Under the pieces are notes generated by a model. That model saw only the letters and a list, made by a program, of their open reading frames with translations. It did not search any database and was not told the DNA's origin. A DNA stretch of 64,000 nt from Sphingopyxis chilensis (GTDB taxonomy: Bacteria; Pseudomonadota; Alphaproteobacteria; Sphingomonadales; Sphingomonadaceae): NCBI RefSeq assembly GCF_035930445.1, contig NZ_CP142394.1, positions 839,501 to 903,500 on the forward strand, given 5' to 3'. A program made the translations under genes and the position numbers. Positions within the stretch are counted from its first letter, which is position 1; every line of letters begins with the position of its first letter. This document shows, one piece after another, positions 20,030 to 30,177 of this stretch.

Positions 20030-21459
20030 TGCGCGGCGTCGCGACCGACATCGGCACCATCCACTTCATCGGCATCGGCGGCATCGGCATGTCGGGCATC
20101 GCCGAGGTGATGCACAATCTCGGCTATCAGGTGCAGGGCAGCGACATCGCCGATAGCTATGTCGTGGAGGGTCTCCGCAAGCGCGGCATCAAGGTCGCGA
20201 TCGGTCATGAAGCCTCGAATGTCGACGGCGCCCAGGTGGTCGTGACCTCGACCGCGGTCAAGCGCGGCAACCCCGAGGTCGAGGCCGCGCTCGCGCACCG
20301 CATCCCGCTCGTCCGCCGCGCCGAAATGCTCGCCGAACTGATGCGCCTCAAATCGACCGTCGCGATCGCCGGTACGCACGGCAAGACGACGACCACCAGC
20401 CTCGTCGCGGCCTTGCTCGACGCGGGCGGGATCGACCCGACGGTCATCAACGGGGGCATCATCAACAATTATGGCTCGAACGCGCGCCTCGGCGCCAGCG
20501 ACTGGATGGTGGTCGAAGCCGACGAAAGCGACGGCAGCTTCCTGCGCCTCGACGGCACGATCGCGGTCGTCACCAACATCGATCCCGAGCATCTCGACCA
20601 TTATGGCAGCTTCGACGCAATCAAGGACGCGTTTGTCGAGTTTATCGAAAATGTCCCCTTCTACGGCGCCGCAATGCTCTGCCTCGACCATCCCGAGGTG
20701 CAGGCGATCATCCCGCGCATCCGCGACCGGCGGATCGTCACCTATGGTTTTTCGGCGCAGGCCGACGTGCGCGGCACCAATGTGACGCCTGGGGCCGACG
20801 GCAACCGCTTCGACGTCGTGGTGCGCGACCGCGACGGCAACAGCCGGACGATCGAGGGCATCCATCTGCCGATGTCGGGGCGCCACAATGTCCAGAACTC
20901 GCTGGCGGCGATCGCCGTGGCGCTGCACATGGGCGTTAGCGACGACAAGATTGTATCGGGCTTTCACGGCTTTGCAGGGGTCAAGCGCCGTTTCACCAAG
21001 GTGGGGGAGATCGCGGTCGAGGGCGGCGTGATCACGGTGATCGACGATTACGCCCACCACCCCGTCGAAATCCGCGCAGTCCTTTCGGCAGCGCGCGAGG
21101 GCGCGGGAGCAGGGCGAGTCGTCGGCGTCGTCCAGCCGCACCGTTTCACCCGCCTCCGCGATCATATGGACGATTTCCAGCAGGCGTTTAACGACGCCGA
21201 CATGGTGCTCGCGCTGCCCGTCTATGCGGCAGGCGAAAACCCGATCGATGGCATATCGTCGGATGCGCTGACGGAGGGGCTGCGCGACCGCGGCCATCGC
21301 CACGCCCATGTCGTCGCCGATGCGGGCGCGCTGGCCGCGAGCATCGCGGCGAGCATCAAGGCCGGCGACCTCGGCGCGGGCGATATGATCATCTGCCTCG
21401 GCGCGGGCGACATCACGAAGATGGCGGCGGGGCTGGCAGGCGCGGTGGAGGCGGCATGA
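20029..21459 (+). CDS. murC: UDP-N-acetylmuramate:L-alanine ligase
   Basis: First amino acid addition in the peptidoglycan stem. Seen: [30 protein letters not shown]-loop, [10 protein letters not shown], and [14 protein letters not shown]. 476 residues from ATG 20029, which overlaps the murG stop (TGATG); TTG at 20026 is an alternative. Unlike its neighbours it is not coupled to the next gene: 118 bases containing an inverted repeat separate it from murB. Confidence 0.95.
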   Translation: MRGVATDIGTIHFIGIGGIGMSGIAEVMHNLGYQVQGSDIADSYVVEGLRKRGIKVAIGHEASNVDGAQVVVTSTAVKRGNPEVEAALAHRIPLVRRAEMLAELMRLKSTVAIAGTHGKTTTTSLVAALLDAGGIDPTVINGGIINNYGSNARLGASDWMVVEADESDGSFLRLDGTIAVVTNIDPEHLDHYGSFDAIKDAFVEFIENVPFYGAAMLCLDHPEVQAIIPRIRDRRIVTYGFSAQADVRGTNVTPGADGNRFDVVVRDRDGNSRTIEGIHLPMSGRHNVQNSLAAIAVALHMGVSDDKIVSGFHGFAGVKRRFTKVGEIAVEGGVITVIDDYAHHPVEIRAVLSAAREGAGAGRVVGVVQPHRFTRLRDHMDDFQQAFNDADMVLALPVYAAGENPIDGISSDALTEGLRDRGHRHAHVVADAGALAASIAASIKAGDLGAGDMIICLGAGDITKMAAGLAGAVEAA

Positions 21460-21488
21460 TTTTGTATCCGCCTTTCATCCCGTTCGTG

Positions 21489-21553
21489 TCGAGCGAAGTC
21501 GAGATACCCATCGACCTCGCGTCTGGCCCGAGGGGCATCTCGACTTCGCTTGA
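21489..21553. repeat. Palindromic intergenic element between murC and murB (REP-like)
   Basis: Two 17-base arms (TCGAGCGAAGTCGAGAT at 21489-21505 and its near-perfect complement at 21537-21553, one G-T position) flank a 31-base loop. This arm is, from general knowledge, a common dispersed intergenic palindrome in sphingomonad and related genomes. Transcribed, it would form a long hairpin inside the dcw mRNA. No second copy is seen in this window. Confidence 0.65.
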
Positions 21554-21577
21554 TGCGAGCGGGGAAGGGAGGGCGCT

Positions 21578-22474
21578 GTGAGCACCGCAACGCTTCCTTC
21601 AGTGCGCGGCAAACTCACGCCCCACGCGCCGCTCGCCCCGCTCGTCTGGTTCAAGTCGGGTGGCCCCGCCGACTGGCTTTTCGAGCCGAAGGACGCCGAC
21701 GACCTTGCCGATTTCCTGCGTGACCTTGATCTCGCCGTGCCGGTGATGGCGCTCGGTCTCGGGTCGAACCTGATCGTCCGCGACGGCGGTTTTCCGGGCG
21801 TCGTGATCCGGCTGGGCAAGGCGTTCGCCAAGGTCGAAGCGATCGACGAAACCACATTGCGCTGCGGCGGCGGCGCATCGGGCATCCTCGTCTCCTCGAC
21901 CGCGCGCGATGCGGGCATTGCCGGCATGGAATTCCTCCGCTCGATCCCCGGTACCGTCGGCGGTTTCGTGCGTATGAACGGTGGCGCCTATGGCGGCGAG
22001 GTCAAGGACATCCTGATCGACTGCGACGTCGTGCTGCGCTCGGGCGAACGCCATACCCTGCCGCTCGCCGACCTTGGCTATACCTACCGCCATAGCGAAT
22101 TGCCCGAGGGCGCGGTCGTGATCGGCGCGACCTTTCGCGGCCAGCCAGGCGAATCCGACGCGATCCAGGCCGAAATGGATCGCATCTCGGCAAGCCGCGA
22201 AGCCTCGCAGCCGCTGCGCTCGAAAACCGGCGGTTCGACCTTCAAGAACCCCGACGGCCACAAGGCGTGGCAACTCGTCGACGAGGCCGGCTGCCGCGGC
22301 TTCGCGGTCGGCGGGGCGCAGGTCAGCGAGAAGCACACCAATTTCCTGATCAACACTGGCGACGCGACGAGCGCCGATATCGAAGCGCTCGGCGAGGAAG
22401 TCCGCCGCCGCGTCAAGGACAAGAGCGGCATCGAATTGCAATGGGAAATACAGCGTGTGGGAGTCATGAAGTGA
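21578..22474 (+). CDS. murB: UDP-N-acetylenolpyruvoylglucosamine reductase
   Basis: FAD/NADPH enzyme producing UDP-MurNAc. Seen: FKSGGPADWLFEP near the start, LGLGSNLIVRDGG (FAD binding), GIAGMEFLRSIPGTVGGFVRMNGGAYGGE, YRHSELPEGAVVIGATF, GGSTFKNP and KHTNFLINTGDATS: a type I MurB. 298 residues. The GTG at 21578 is preceded by AGGGAGGG. Its stop overlaps the ddl GTG. Confidence 0.95.
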   Translation: MSTATLPSVRGKLTPHAPLAPLVWFKSGGPADWLFEPKDADDLADFLRDLDLAVPVMALGLGSNLIVRDGGFPGVVIRLGKAFAKVEAIDETTLRCGGGASGILVSSTARDAGIAGMEFLRSIPGTVGGFVRMNGGAYGGEVKDILIDCDVVLRSGERHTLPLADLGYTYRHSELPEGAVVIGATFRGQPGESDAIQAEMDRISASREASQPLRSKTGGSTFKNPDGHKAWQLVDEAGCRGFAVGGAQVSEKHTNFLINTGDATSADIEALGEEVRRRVKDKSGIELQWEIQRVGVMK

Positions 22475-23397
22475 GCCGGGGTCCGTGGCATGTTGCCGTC
22501 CTGATGGGCGGCTGGTCGGCCGAGCGCGAGGTGTCGCTGATGAGCGGCAATGGTGTCGCCGATGCGCTCGAAAGCCGCGGGCACCGGGTCACGCGCATCG
22601 ACATGGGCCGCGACGTCGCGCTGCGGCTTGCCGAGACGAAGCCTGATGTCGTGTTCAACGCGCTCCACGGCGTCCCCGGCGAGGACGGGACGGTGCAGGG
22701 AATGCTCGACCTGATGGGCCTCAAATACACCCACAGCGGCCTCGTCACCTCGGTGATCGCGATTGACAAGGAATTGACGAAGCAGGCGCTGGTGCCGCAT
22801 GGTATTCCGATGCCGGCGGGGACGATGGTCGACAGCGAAAGCCTCTTTTCGATCGACCCCTTGCCGCGCCCCTATGTGCTGAAACCCGTCAACGAGGGCT
22901 CGTCGGTCGGCGTCGCGATCGTCAAGGACGACAGCAACTACGGCAACCCGATCGCGCGCGAAGCGGTGGGTCCGTGGCAGGAGTTCGACCGGCTGCTCGC
23001 CGAACCCTTCATCAAGGGGCGCGAACTGACCGTCGCGGTGCTCGGCGACACGCCGCTCGCCGTCACCGAACTCCGCGTCAAATCGGGCTTCTACGACTAT
23101 GACGCCAAATATACCGAGGGGCTGACCGAGCATGTCTGCCCCGCCGACGTCCCCGATGACGTCGCGCAGCGGATGAAGGATCTGGCGGTGCAGGCGCATC
23201 GCCTGCTCGGCTGCAAGGGCGCCTCGCGCTCGGACTTTCGGTGGGACGACGAACATGGCCTCGCGGGCATCTTCCTGCTCGAGGTCAACACCCAGCCCGG
23301 CATGACGCCGCTCAGCCTCGTGCCCGAACAGGCGCGCGCCGTTGGCATCGATTATGCCGAACTCGTCGAACGCATCGTGGGGGAAGCGTTGTCATGA
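22471..23397 (+). CDS. ddl: D-alanine:D-alanine ligase
   Basis: ATP-grasp enzyme forming the D-Ala-D-Ala dipeptide used by MurF. Seen: VLMGGWSAEREVSLMSG, NALHGVPGEDGTVQGML, YVLKPVNEGSSVGV, KGRELTVAVLGD, and the metal-binding LLEVNTQPGMTPLSLVPEQA. 308 residues with a GTG start in a GTGA overlap. ATGA overlap with ftsQ. Confidence 0.95.
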   Translation: MSRGPWHVAVLMGGWSAEREVSLMSGNGVADALESRGHRVTRIDMGRDVALRLAETKPDVVFNALHGVPGEDGTVQGMLDLMGLKYTHSGLVTSVIAIDKELTKQALVPHGIPMPAGTMVDSESLFSIDPLPRPYVLKPVNEGSSVGVAIVKDDSNYGNPIAREAVGPWQEFDRLLAEPFIKGRELTVAVLGDTPLAVTELRVKSGFYDYDAKYTEGLTEHVCPADVPDDVAQRMKDLAVQAHRLLGCKGASRSDFRWDDEHGLAGIFLLEVNTQPGMTPLSLVPEQARAVGIDYAELVERIVGEALS

Positions 23398-24332
23398 GCA
23401 GTACGAAGATCAAGCGCGCCAAGGCGCCGCCCCGGCGGCCCGCGCGCGCGCCGAAGAAGCGGCGTAAGATCCAGCAGTCGCGCCTAAACGCGATCATCAA
23501 CGCGCTGCCGATCAGCCCGCAGCGATTGCAGAAGGCCGCTAATTGGACGATCGGCCTCAGCCTGTGCGCCGTGGTTGCCATCGCGGCGCACGCCACCGGC
23601 GTCACCGCGAAAATCCACGAGGAATATGCGCAGGCGGTCGGCCGCGCGGGCTTTCAGGTCAAGAAGGTCGAGGTCGTGGGCGCCGACCGCATCGACCGGC
23701 TCAAGGTTTATGACATCGCGCTCGCGCAGAAGGACCGCTCGATGGCTGCGGTCGATCTGGAAGATGTGCGCGGCGACCTGATGCGCTACGGCTGGATCAA
23801 GGATGCGCGCGTGTCGCGGCGCCTGCCCGACACGCTCGTCGTCGACATCGTCGAGCGCACCCCGGCCGCGATCTGGCAGCATAATAATCGCCTGTCGCTG
23901 ATCGACGAAAAGGGCGTCGTGCTCGAACCCGTCACCGTCGCGACGATGCCCGACCTGCCGCTCGTCATCGGTCCGCGCGCGAACCAGCGTTCGCAGGATC
24001 TCGCTCGCCTGCTTTCGGAGGCGAGCAGCCTCAAGGAATTGCTCGCCGGCGCGACCTGGGTCGGAAACCGACGCTGGGACCTCCGCTTCCGCAGCGGCGA
24101 GACGCTCTCGCTGCCCGAAGGCGAGGCCGAGGCAAAGGCCGCGCTCGCCAAATTCGCGCATATGGACGGCGCCAACCGCCTGCTCGGCCGCGGCATCCTG
24201 CGCTTTGACATGCGCGACCCCGCCCGCTTCGTGCTCCGCCTGCCGCACGAGGGGCAGGTCGCGCCCGCGAAGCTCGACGAGGCGCGCGCCGCGGTCGACG
24301 CGGTTGCCGCCGCCGCTTCGAACGAAGGATAA
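23394..24332 (+). CDS. ftsQ: Cell division protein FtsQ
   Basis: Bitopic divisome protein: a very basic cytoplasmic N-terminus (residues 1-45, many Lys/Arg), one membrane helix (about 48-66), then a periplasmic POTRA domain (FQVKKVEVVGADRIDRLKVYDI to VSRRLPDTLVVDIVERTPAAIWQ) and the FtsQ-type beta domain. 312 residues. It recruits the FtsL/FtsB complex to the Z-ring. Identification rests on topology, the POTRA motif and position between ddl and ftsA. Confidence 0.92.
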   Translation: MSSTKIKRAKAPPRRPARAPKKRRKIQQSRLNAIINALPISPQRLQKAANWTIGLSLCAVVAIAAHATGVTAKIHEEYAQAVGRAGFQVKKVEVVGADRIDRLKVYDIALAQKDRSMAAVDLEDVRGDLMRYGWIKDARVSRRLPDTLVVDIVERTPAAIWQHNNRLSLIDEKGVVLEPVTVATMPDLPLVIGPRANQRSQDLARLLSEASSLKELLAGATWVGNRRWDLRFRSGETLSLPEGEAEAKAALAKFAHMDGANRLLGRGILRFDMRDPARFVLRLPHEGQVAPAKLDEARAAVDAVAAAASNEG

Positions 24333-24336
24333 GGCG

Positions 24337-25593
24337 ATGGCGCCGCCGCGCATCGAAAAGATCATCACCGCGCTCGACGTCGGGTCGTGGAAGGTCTGCG
24401 CGCTGATCGCGGGGCAGACCGCCGACGGCCAGCTCCACGTGCTCGGCACCGGCCAGCGCGAGAGCCGCGGCGTCCAACGCGGCTATGTCGCCGACATGGA
24501 ACAGACCGAGCATGTCGTGCGCGAGGCGATCGAGCAGGCCGAACGCATCGCCGGGCTCAATATCGACGACGTCTGGGTCAGCTTCTCGGCGGGAAGCTTG
24601 CTCAGCGACGTCGCGCCGATCGAAAGCGAGCTCGGCGGCCACCGCATCGAGCAGGAGGATGTCGATGACCTACTCGCCGCGGGGCGCGCGGGCATCGATC
24701 CCGAAGGGCGGATGATCCTCCACGCCCAGCCCGCGCTCTACACCCTCGACGGGCTGACCGGCGTCAAGAATCCGATCGGCCTCCACGCCGACCGGCTGGG
24801 CGTCGATATCCACATCATCATGGCCGACGGCGCGCCGGTGCGGAACCTCGAGTCTGCGGTCCGGCAAGCGCATCTCGACGTCAACGCCGTCGTCGCCTCA
24901 CCGATCGCCGCGGGCCTTGCCTGTTTGTCGGAGGAGGAGCGCGACCTCGGCGTCGCGCTCGTCGAACTCGGGGCGGCGGTCACGACCGTCTCGCTTTACG
25001 CAGGCGGCATGCTCGTCGAAATGGCGTCACTGCCTTTCGGCGCGAGCGATATCACCGACGACATCGCCTCGGCCTTCGGCATCCGCCGCAGCCAGGCGCA
25101 GCGGCTCCAGAGCTTCTACGGCTCGGCCTCGGCGTCCCCCCGCGACAATAACGAGATCATCGAACTCGAACCCGGTGCCCCGTCGGGCAGCGATTCCCCG
25201 CGCATCACGCGCGCGCAGCTCGTGGCGGTGATCCGCCAGCGGCTCGACGCGATGATGGGGGAGATCGGCCGGACATTGAAGGACCTGCATTTCGTCGGTC
25301 CGATCGGGCGGCAGGTGGTGCTCGTCGGTGGCGGTGCGGACCTGAAAGGCATCGCCGATTATACGCAAAGCGCGCTCGGCCGCGCTGCGCGCGTCGGGCG
25401 ACCGCGCGGCTTGCACGGACTGCCCGATGCGCATGGCGGCCCCGCTTTCGCGACGCTCGCGGGTCTGGTTCTCTATGCCGCGTCGGACCCCGTCGACCTT
25501 CGCGACCTGCCGATGATGGCACAGGATGTTTACAAGCCGGCGGGGACGTCGATCCTCCACCGGCTGATGGCCGCGCTGAAAAGCAGTTTTTAG
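24337..25593 (+). CDS. ftsA: Cell division protein FtsA
   Basis: Actin-like ATPase that tethers FtsZ to the membrane. Seen: ALDVGSWKVCALI phosphate-1 loop, GYVADMEQTEHVVREAIEQAE, the 1C domain with LADRLGVD, the second phosphate region VELGAAVTTVSLY, and GGGADLKGI adenosine motif. 418 residues; the C-terminal end ILHRLMAALKSSF is an amphipathic membrane-targeting helix, as in the family. The start lies four bases after ftsQ. Confidence 0.95.
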   Translation: MAPPRIEKIITALDVGSWKVCALIAGQTADGQLHVLGTGQRESRGVQRGYVADMEQTEHVVREAIEQAERIAGLNIDDVWVSFSAGSLLSDVAPIESELGGHRIEQEDVDDLLAAGRAGIDPEGRMILHAQPALYTLDGLTGVKNPIGLHADRLGVDIHIIMADGAPVRNLESAVRQAHLDVNAVVASPIAAGLACLSEEERDLGVALVELGAAVTTVSLYAGGMLVEMASLPFGASDITDDIASAFGIRRSQAQRLQSFYGSASASPRDNNEIIELEPGAPSGSDSPRITRAQLVAVIRQRLDAMMGEIGRTLKDLHFVGPIGRQVVLVGGGADLKGIADYTQSALGRAARVGRPRGLHGLPDAHGGPAFATLAGLVLYAASDPVDLRDLPMMAQDVYKPAGTSILHRLMAALKSSF

Positions 25594-25746
25594 TGGCGGC
25601 AAAGGTGAAAAGGTTAATTTTTTGGGTGATTCCGAAGTCACAATAGTGCAATGCGGTGACAGTTATCCGGGCGGCAGGACCACCGTCCGACGGGTCGCAA
25701 GGTGCAGGGAAGCGGCATGGGTTCGCCGCTGCAGGGAGATTATTTG

Positions 25747-27198
25747 ATGAGCATCAATATTGGCCCGCCGCAGGTCGACGAGCTGAAGCCGCGGATCGCG
25801 GTGATCGGCGTCGGCGGCGCGGGCGGCAATGCCATCGCAAACATGATCGCGGCGCGCGTCGAGGGCGTCGATTTCGTCGTCGCCAACACCGACGCGCAGG
25901 CGCTCAACGCCTCGCCGGCCGAACGGCGCATCCAGCTGGGGACGCAGATCACCCAGGGGCTGGGTGCGGGTTCGCGGCCCGAGGTCGGGCGTGCGGCAGC
26001 CGAGGAAAGCATCGCGCAGGTCGAAGAGGCGCTGAATGGCGCGCATATGTGCTTCGTCGCGGCGGGCATGGGCGGCGGCACCGGCACCGGCGCGGCCCCC
26101 GTCATCGCCAAGGCGGCACGCGACCGCGGCATCCTGACCGTCGGCGTCGTGACCAAGCCCTTCATGTTCGAAGGCGCGCGGCGCATGCGCTCGGCCGACG
26201 CCGGCATCGCCGAGCTGCAGGATCATGTCGATACGCTGATCGTCATCCCGAACCAGAATCTCTTCCTCGTCGCCAACCCGAACACGACCTTCAAGGAAGC
26301 GTTCACGATGGCCGACGAAGTGCTCCAGCAGGGCGTCCGCGGCATCACCGACCTGATGGTCATGCCCGGCCTGATCAACCTCGACTTTGCCGACGTGCGC
26401 AGCGTGATGCGCGAAATGGGCAAGGCGATGATGGGCACCGGCGAAGCCGAAGGCGACGGCCGCGCGCTCGAAGCGGCGCAGAAAGCCATCGCCAACCCGC
26501 TGCTTGACGGCGTGTCGATGGCGGGCGCAAAGGGCGTCATCATCTCGATCACCGGCGGCGAGGACATGCGCCTCATGGAAGTCGACGAAGCCGCGAACCA
26601 TATCCGCGAACTGGTCGATCCCGACGCCAACATCATCTGGGGCAGCGCCTTCAACGACAGCCTCGATGGCAAGATCCGCGTGTCGGTCGTTGCCACAGGT
26701 ATCGACGGCACAGGCGAGGCCGCACAGGCCGCGCCTGCCACGCGCAGCTTCTCCTTCGCCCCCGCGCGCGCCGCGGCGCCCGCTCCGGTGGCCGAAGAGG
26801 TCGTCGAGCCGGCGGTGCAGGAAGAGCCTGTCGCCGAATCGCCCGTCCAGCAGGACAATGACCCGGCGCCGGGTTTCTCGCTCGGCGATTCCGGCGAAGC
26901 TCCGGCTCCGGCGGCCGAGGAAGAGCCGATGGAATTGTCGCAGGTCGCCGCGACCTATGACGATACCGCCGACGAGCTTGTCCTCGACGCGCCCGAAGCG
27001 CCGGCCGCCGATTATCGTGCGGCAGGCACCGCGGATCCCGCGCCGGCCGAATCGCCCGCGCGCTCGGTGGGCGGGGGGACGCTGTTCGAACGCATGTCGC
27101 GGCTCTCGCGCGGGGCATCGACGCCCGACGCCGAAGAGGCCGGCAAGGACGACGGGGTCGATATTCCGCGCTTCCTCGGACGGCAGAACAACCAGTAA
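25747..27198 (+). CDS. ftsZ: Cell division GTPase FtsZ
   Basis: Tubulin-like GTPase forming the Z-ring. Seen: [13 protein letters not shown], the tubulin signature [10 protein letters not shown] at about 107-116, [11 protein letters not shown] (T7 loop), a long Pro/Glu/Ala-rich linker (about 320-465), and the C-terminal conserved peptide DIPRFLGRQ that binds FtsA. 483 residues, long because of the linker. The start at 25747 is preceded by GGGAGA. The 153 bases between ftsA and ftsZ probably hold its own promoter, but I see no convincing -35/-10 pair or CtrA box there. Confidence 0.96.
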   Translation: MSINIGPPQVDELKPRIAVIGVGGAGGNAIANMIAARVEGVDFVVANTDAQALNASPAERRIQLGTQITQGLGAGSRPEVGRAAAEESIAQVEEALNGAHMCFVAAGMGGGTGTGAAPVIAKAARDRGILTVGVVTKPFMFEGARRMRSADAGIAELQDHVDTLIVIPNQNLFLVANPNTTFKEAFTMADEVLQQGVRGITDLMVMPGLINLDFADVRSVMREMGKAMMGTGEAEGDGRALEAAQKAIANPLLDGVSMAGAKGVIISITGGEDMRLMEVDEAANHIRELVDPDANIIWGSAFNDSLDGKIRVSVVATGIDGTGEAAQAAPATRSFSFAPARAAAPAPVAEEVVEPAVQEEPVAESPVQQDNDPAPGFSLGDSGEAPAPAAEEEPMELSQVAATYDDTADELVLDAPEAPAADYRAAGTADPAPAESPARSVGGGTLFERMSRLSRGASTPDAEEAGKDDGVDIPRFLGRQNNQ

Positions 27199-27259
27199 CG
27201 GGGCTATCGAGCGGCCGCCCGCCGGGCAACGGCAGGCCGGAGATCGGGATGAGTTGCCC

Positions 27260-29008
27260 ATGCGGCAGGTGAAATTGACGGCGAAGCCGGTGCGCGCACG
27301 GCCGTGGGTCGGCGCGCTCGGGGCGCTGTTGCTGGGGACGGCTGCCTGTCCCGCCGTTCATGCGCAGGTGACGCCGCCCGACGCCGCGACGCAGGCGGCG
27401 ATGCAAAAGCGCGCCGCCGCGCGGACCTTGCTGTCGTCGTCGCTCGCCCGCATCGCTGCGAACAACAGCGATGTGTCGGCCTTGCTTGACGCCGGCCGGG
27501 CGTCGATCGACCTCGAGGATTATCGCGCCGCGCTCGGTTTTCTCGTCCGTGCCGAACAGGCGCGCCCGCGCGACGGCGCGATCAAGGCCGCGCTCGGGTC
27601 GGCGATGGTCCATATGGAAAATCCGACACGCGCGCTCGACTATTTCGGCGAGGCGCAGCTGATGGGCGCCCCCGAACGGCTGTTCCTCGCCGACCGCGGG
27701 CTCGCGCGCGATCTTCTTGGCCAGCAGGACGCGGCGCAGCGCGATTATCAGCTTGCGCTGTCGATCTCGCCCAATGAGGAATTGACCCGGCGCTATGCGC
27801 TGTCGCTCGGGATCAGCGGCGACGCCGATCGCGCGATCGCCATGCTGACCCCGCAACTGCGCGCGCAGGACCGCGGCGCGTGGCGGCTACGCGCGATGAT
27901 CCTCGCGATGAACGGGCGCGACAAGGAAGCGACCGATATCGTCAATGCGACGATGCCGCCCGCGATGGCGCAGAATATCACCCCCTATCTCGTCCAGTTG
28001 GACCGGCTCAATCCCGCGCAGCAGGCCGCGGCGGCGCATTTCGGCCGCTTCCCGAACGGCCAGCTCGGCCCGAAACGCCCGCCGGTGCAGGTCGCGGCGG
28101 CATCCTCGCCGCCGCCGGCGGCAGCGCGCAAGCCGGCGGCGGACGATCGACGGCGGCCCGCCGCGGCCGTGAAACCGGCGCCATCGCCGGCGCCCGCGCC
28201 GGTAGCGGCCACCCGCAAACCGGATCCGGATCCGGCCCCGGCCGCGCGTTCGCCGAAGCCTTCGCCCCCCGCTCAGGTCGTCCGACCGGCCGATCCACCC
28301 GCATCGCCCCCCGCGCAGGCAGCGGTGAGCCGACCCGATCCGGCCCCGGCGCGCGCCGCGCCGGCGTCCGAACCGGTCGGCGCCGCCGTCGATGCCGCGA
28401 GGGGCCTGATTGGTCCCGGTTTCTCGATCGCCGACGTGGGGCGTTCGACCCCGGCGGTTTCGCAGCCCGCAAGCCCGGCGCCGCCCGGCGCGACCAATGC
28501 CGCCGTTTCGGCTCCGCTCGCGTCGCTTGCCGACATCGTCGGGTCGATCGAAATTCCCGCCGCCGAACTCGCGCCGTCCGACAGTGCGGTCGGCGCCGAC
28601 ACGCTTGCCCGGCTGCTGGAGGACAAGCGCAGGGCCGAGGCGGCCGAAGCGGCGAAGCGCGAGAAGGAGGAGGCGGCCGCCAAGGCGAAAGCAGAGGCGG
28701 ACGCCAAAGCGAAGGAAGAAGCCGCCAAGAAAAAGGCGAACCCTGCGCGCATCTGGGTCCAGATCGCCACCGGATCGAACCTCAAGGCGCTCGCCTTCGA
28801 CTATAACCGGTTCGCCAAGCGCAACGCAGCGCTGTTCAAGGGCAAGTCCGGATCGACCGCCGAATGGGGCCAGACGCGGCGCCTGCTCGTCGGACCATTC
28901 CCCAATCGCAAGGCGGCGCATGACTGGCTCGGCGACTATAAAAAAGCCGAAGGCGACGGCTTCCTCTTCGACAGCGATGTCGGCGAAACCGTCGATCCGC
29001 TCAAGTGA
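27260..29008 (+). CDS. Secreted TPR-SPOR protein (probable septal peptidoglycan-binding factor)
   Basis: 582 residues. Signal peptide with cleavage after AVHAQ; TPR-like helical repeats (about 60-250, for example VSALLDAGRASIDLEDYRAALGFLVRAEQARP); a long Pro/Ala/Arg-rich low-complexity linker (about 270-450); a Lys/Glu/Ala helical segment (DKRRAEAAEAAKREKEE); and a C-terminal SPOR domain (about 495-575: WVQIATGSNLKAL ... RRLLVGPFPNRKAAHDWL). SPOR domains bind denuded septal glycan strands. Location right after ftsZ supports a division or septum role. ATG 27260 is chosen because it gives an intact signal peptide. It overlaps the next gene by GTGA. Confidence 0.8.
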   Translation: MRQVKLTAKPVRARPWVGALGALLLGTAACPAVHAQVTPPDAATQAAMQKRAAARTLLSSSLARIAANNSDVSALLDAGRASIDLEDYRAALGFLVRAEQARPRDGAIKAALGSAMVHMENPTRALDYFGEAQLMGAPERLFLADRGLARDLLGQQDAAQRDYQLALSISPNEELTRRYALSLGISGDADRAIAMLTPQLRAQDRGAWRLRAMILAMNGRDKEATDIVNATMPPAMAQNITPYLVQLDRLNPAQQAAAAHFGRFPNGQLGPKRPPVQVAAASSPPPAAARKPAADDRRRPAAAVKPAPSPAPAPVAATRKPDPDPAPAARSPKPSPPAQVVRPADPPASPPAQAAVSRPDPAPARAAPASEPVGAAVDAARGLIGPGFSIADVGRSTPAVSQPASPAPPGATNAAVSAPLASLADIVGSIEIPAAELAPSDSAVGADTLARLLEDKRRAEAAEAAKREKEEAAAKAKAEADAKAKEEAAKKKANPARIWVQIATGSNLKALAFDYNRFAKRNAALFKGKSGSTAEWGQTRRLLVGPFPNRKAAHDWLGDYKKAEGDGFLFDSDVGETVDPLK

Positions 29009-30177
29009 GCCTGGCGCGCTGCTCCAGCGATCCCGCACATAGTCGCGGGCGCCGCTACTCCGAACCCGGCCGCGTCGTGCGCGGGCCGCGCGACGATTTC
29101 CAGCGCGACCGCGACCGCATCATTCACTCGATCGCCTTCCGCCGCCTGCGCCACAAGACGCAGGTGTTCGTCGCGCCCGATGGCGATCATTATCGCGTTC
29201 GCCTGACCCACAGTATCGAGGTCGCGCAGATCGGTCGCGGCATCGCGCGCGCGCTCGGGCTGAACGAGGATCTGACCGAGGCGCTGTGCCTCGCGCACGA
29301 TATCGGCCATCCCCCCTTCGGCCATGCGGGCGAGGACGCGCTTAAGGCCGCGATGGCGGCGCACGGCGGTTTCGATCACAACGGTCATACGCTGCGCACG
29401 CTCGCACGGCTCGAATGCCCCTATCCGCTGTTCGACGGGATCAATCTGACCTGGGAGACTTTGGAAGGGCTCGCCAAGCACAACGGCCCGGTCGCGAACC
29501 CCGGCTGGGCGCTCGCCGAAATCGACGGCGATTTCGGACTCGATCTCGCCAGCCATGCCAGCCTCGAGGCGCAGGTCGCGGCAATCGCCGACGACATCGC
29601 CTACGACAATCACGACATCGACGACGGGCTGCGCGCCGGCCTGCTCGACCTCGACCAATTGATGGCACAGCCCTTCGTCGCCGCCAATTATCGCGCGGTA
29701 GAGGGGCGTTTCCCCGGCGCGCCGCGCGACCGGCTGCTGCGCGAACTCGTCCGCGACCAGATCGGCGTGATGGTCAACGACGTGATCGCCGCTACCGCCG
29801 CCAATGTCGCCGAGGCCGGGGTCGCAAGCGTCGAGGAGGTCCGCGCGGCGGGGCGGACCCTCGGCGGCTTTTCGGCAGAGCTGGCGGCGCAGGAACGCGA
29901 ACTCAAGCGCTTCATGTACGCCAACCTCTATCACCACCCCGAACAGCTTGCCGCCGCCGAGGCCGCGAATCAGGTCGTCGCCGACCTCTTCGCCGCCTAT
30001 GCCGCCGATCCCCGGCTGATGGGCGCGGACTGGTCGGCGCGCCTGCCCGGTGAAGAATGCGCGACAAGCCGGCATATCGGTGATTATATCGCCGGCATGA
30101 CCGACCGCTTCGCCATCGACCGCTATGCCGACATTTTCGGCCGCGACGCGGTGCCCGCCGCGCTGGCGCATGCCTGA
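29005..30177 (+). CDS. dGTP triphosphohydrolase-like HD phosphohydrolase
   Basis: 390 residues with GTG start coupled to the SPOR gene. The HD-domain metal ligands are in order: RLTHSIEVAQIGR, then LAHDIGHPPFGHAGEDAL, and a downstream ADDIAYDNHDIDD. RDDFQRDRDRIIHSIAFRRLRHKTQVF is the conserved N-terminal segment of the short Dgt-like group, which hydrolyses dNTPs to nucleoside and tripolyphosphate. It overlaps the next gene by eight bases. Substrate preference cannot be read from sequence. Confidence 0.9.
   Translation: MSLARCSSDPAHSRGRRYSEPGRVVRGPRDDFQRDRDRIIHSIAFRRLRHKTQVFVAPDGDHYRVRLTHSIEVAQIGRGIARALGLNEDLTEALCLAHDIGHPPFGHAGEDALKAAMAAHGGFDHNGHTLRTLARLECPYPLFDGINLTWETLEGLAKHNGPVANPGWALAEIDGDFGLDLASHASLEAQVAAIADDIAYDNHDIDDGLRAGLLDLDQLMAQPFVAANYRAVEGRFPGAPRDRLLRELVRDQIGVMVNDVIAATAANVAEAGVASVEEVRAAGRTLGGFSAELAAQERELKRFMYANLYHHPEQLAAAEAANQVVADLFAAYAADPRLMGADWSARLPGEECATSRHIGDYIAGMTDRFAIDRYADIFGRDAVPAALAHA

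Noticed and set aside
25594..25746. Possible CtrA box (TTAA-N7-TTAA) before ftsZ
   Set aside because: Only one TTAA half is present; the second half at the required spacing is absent.
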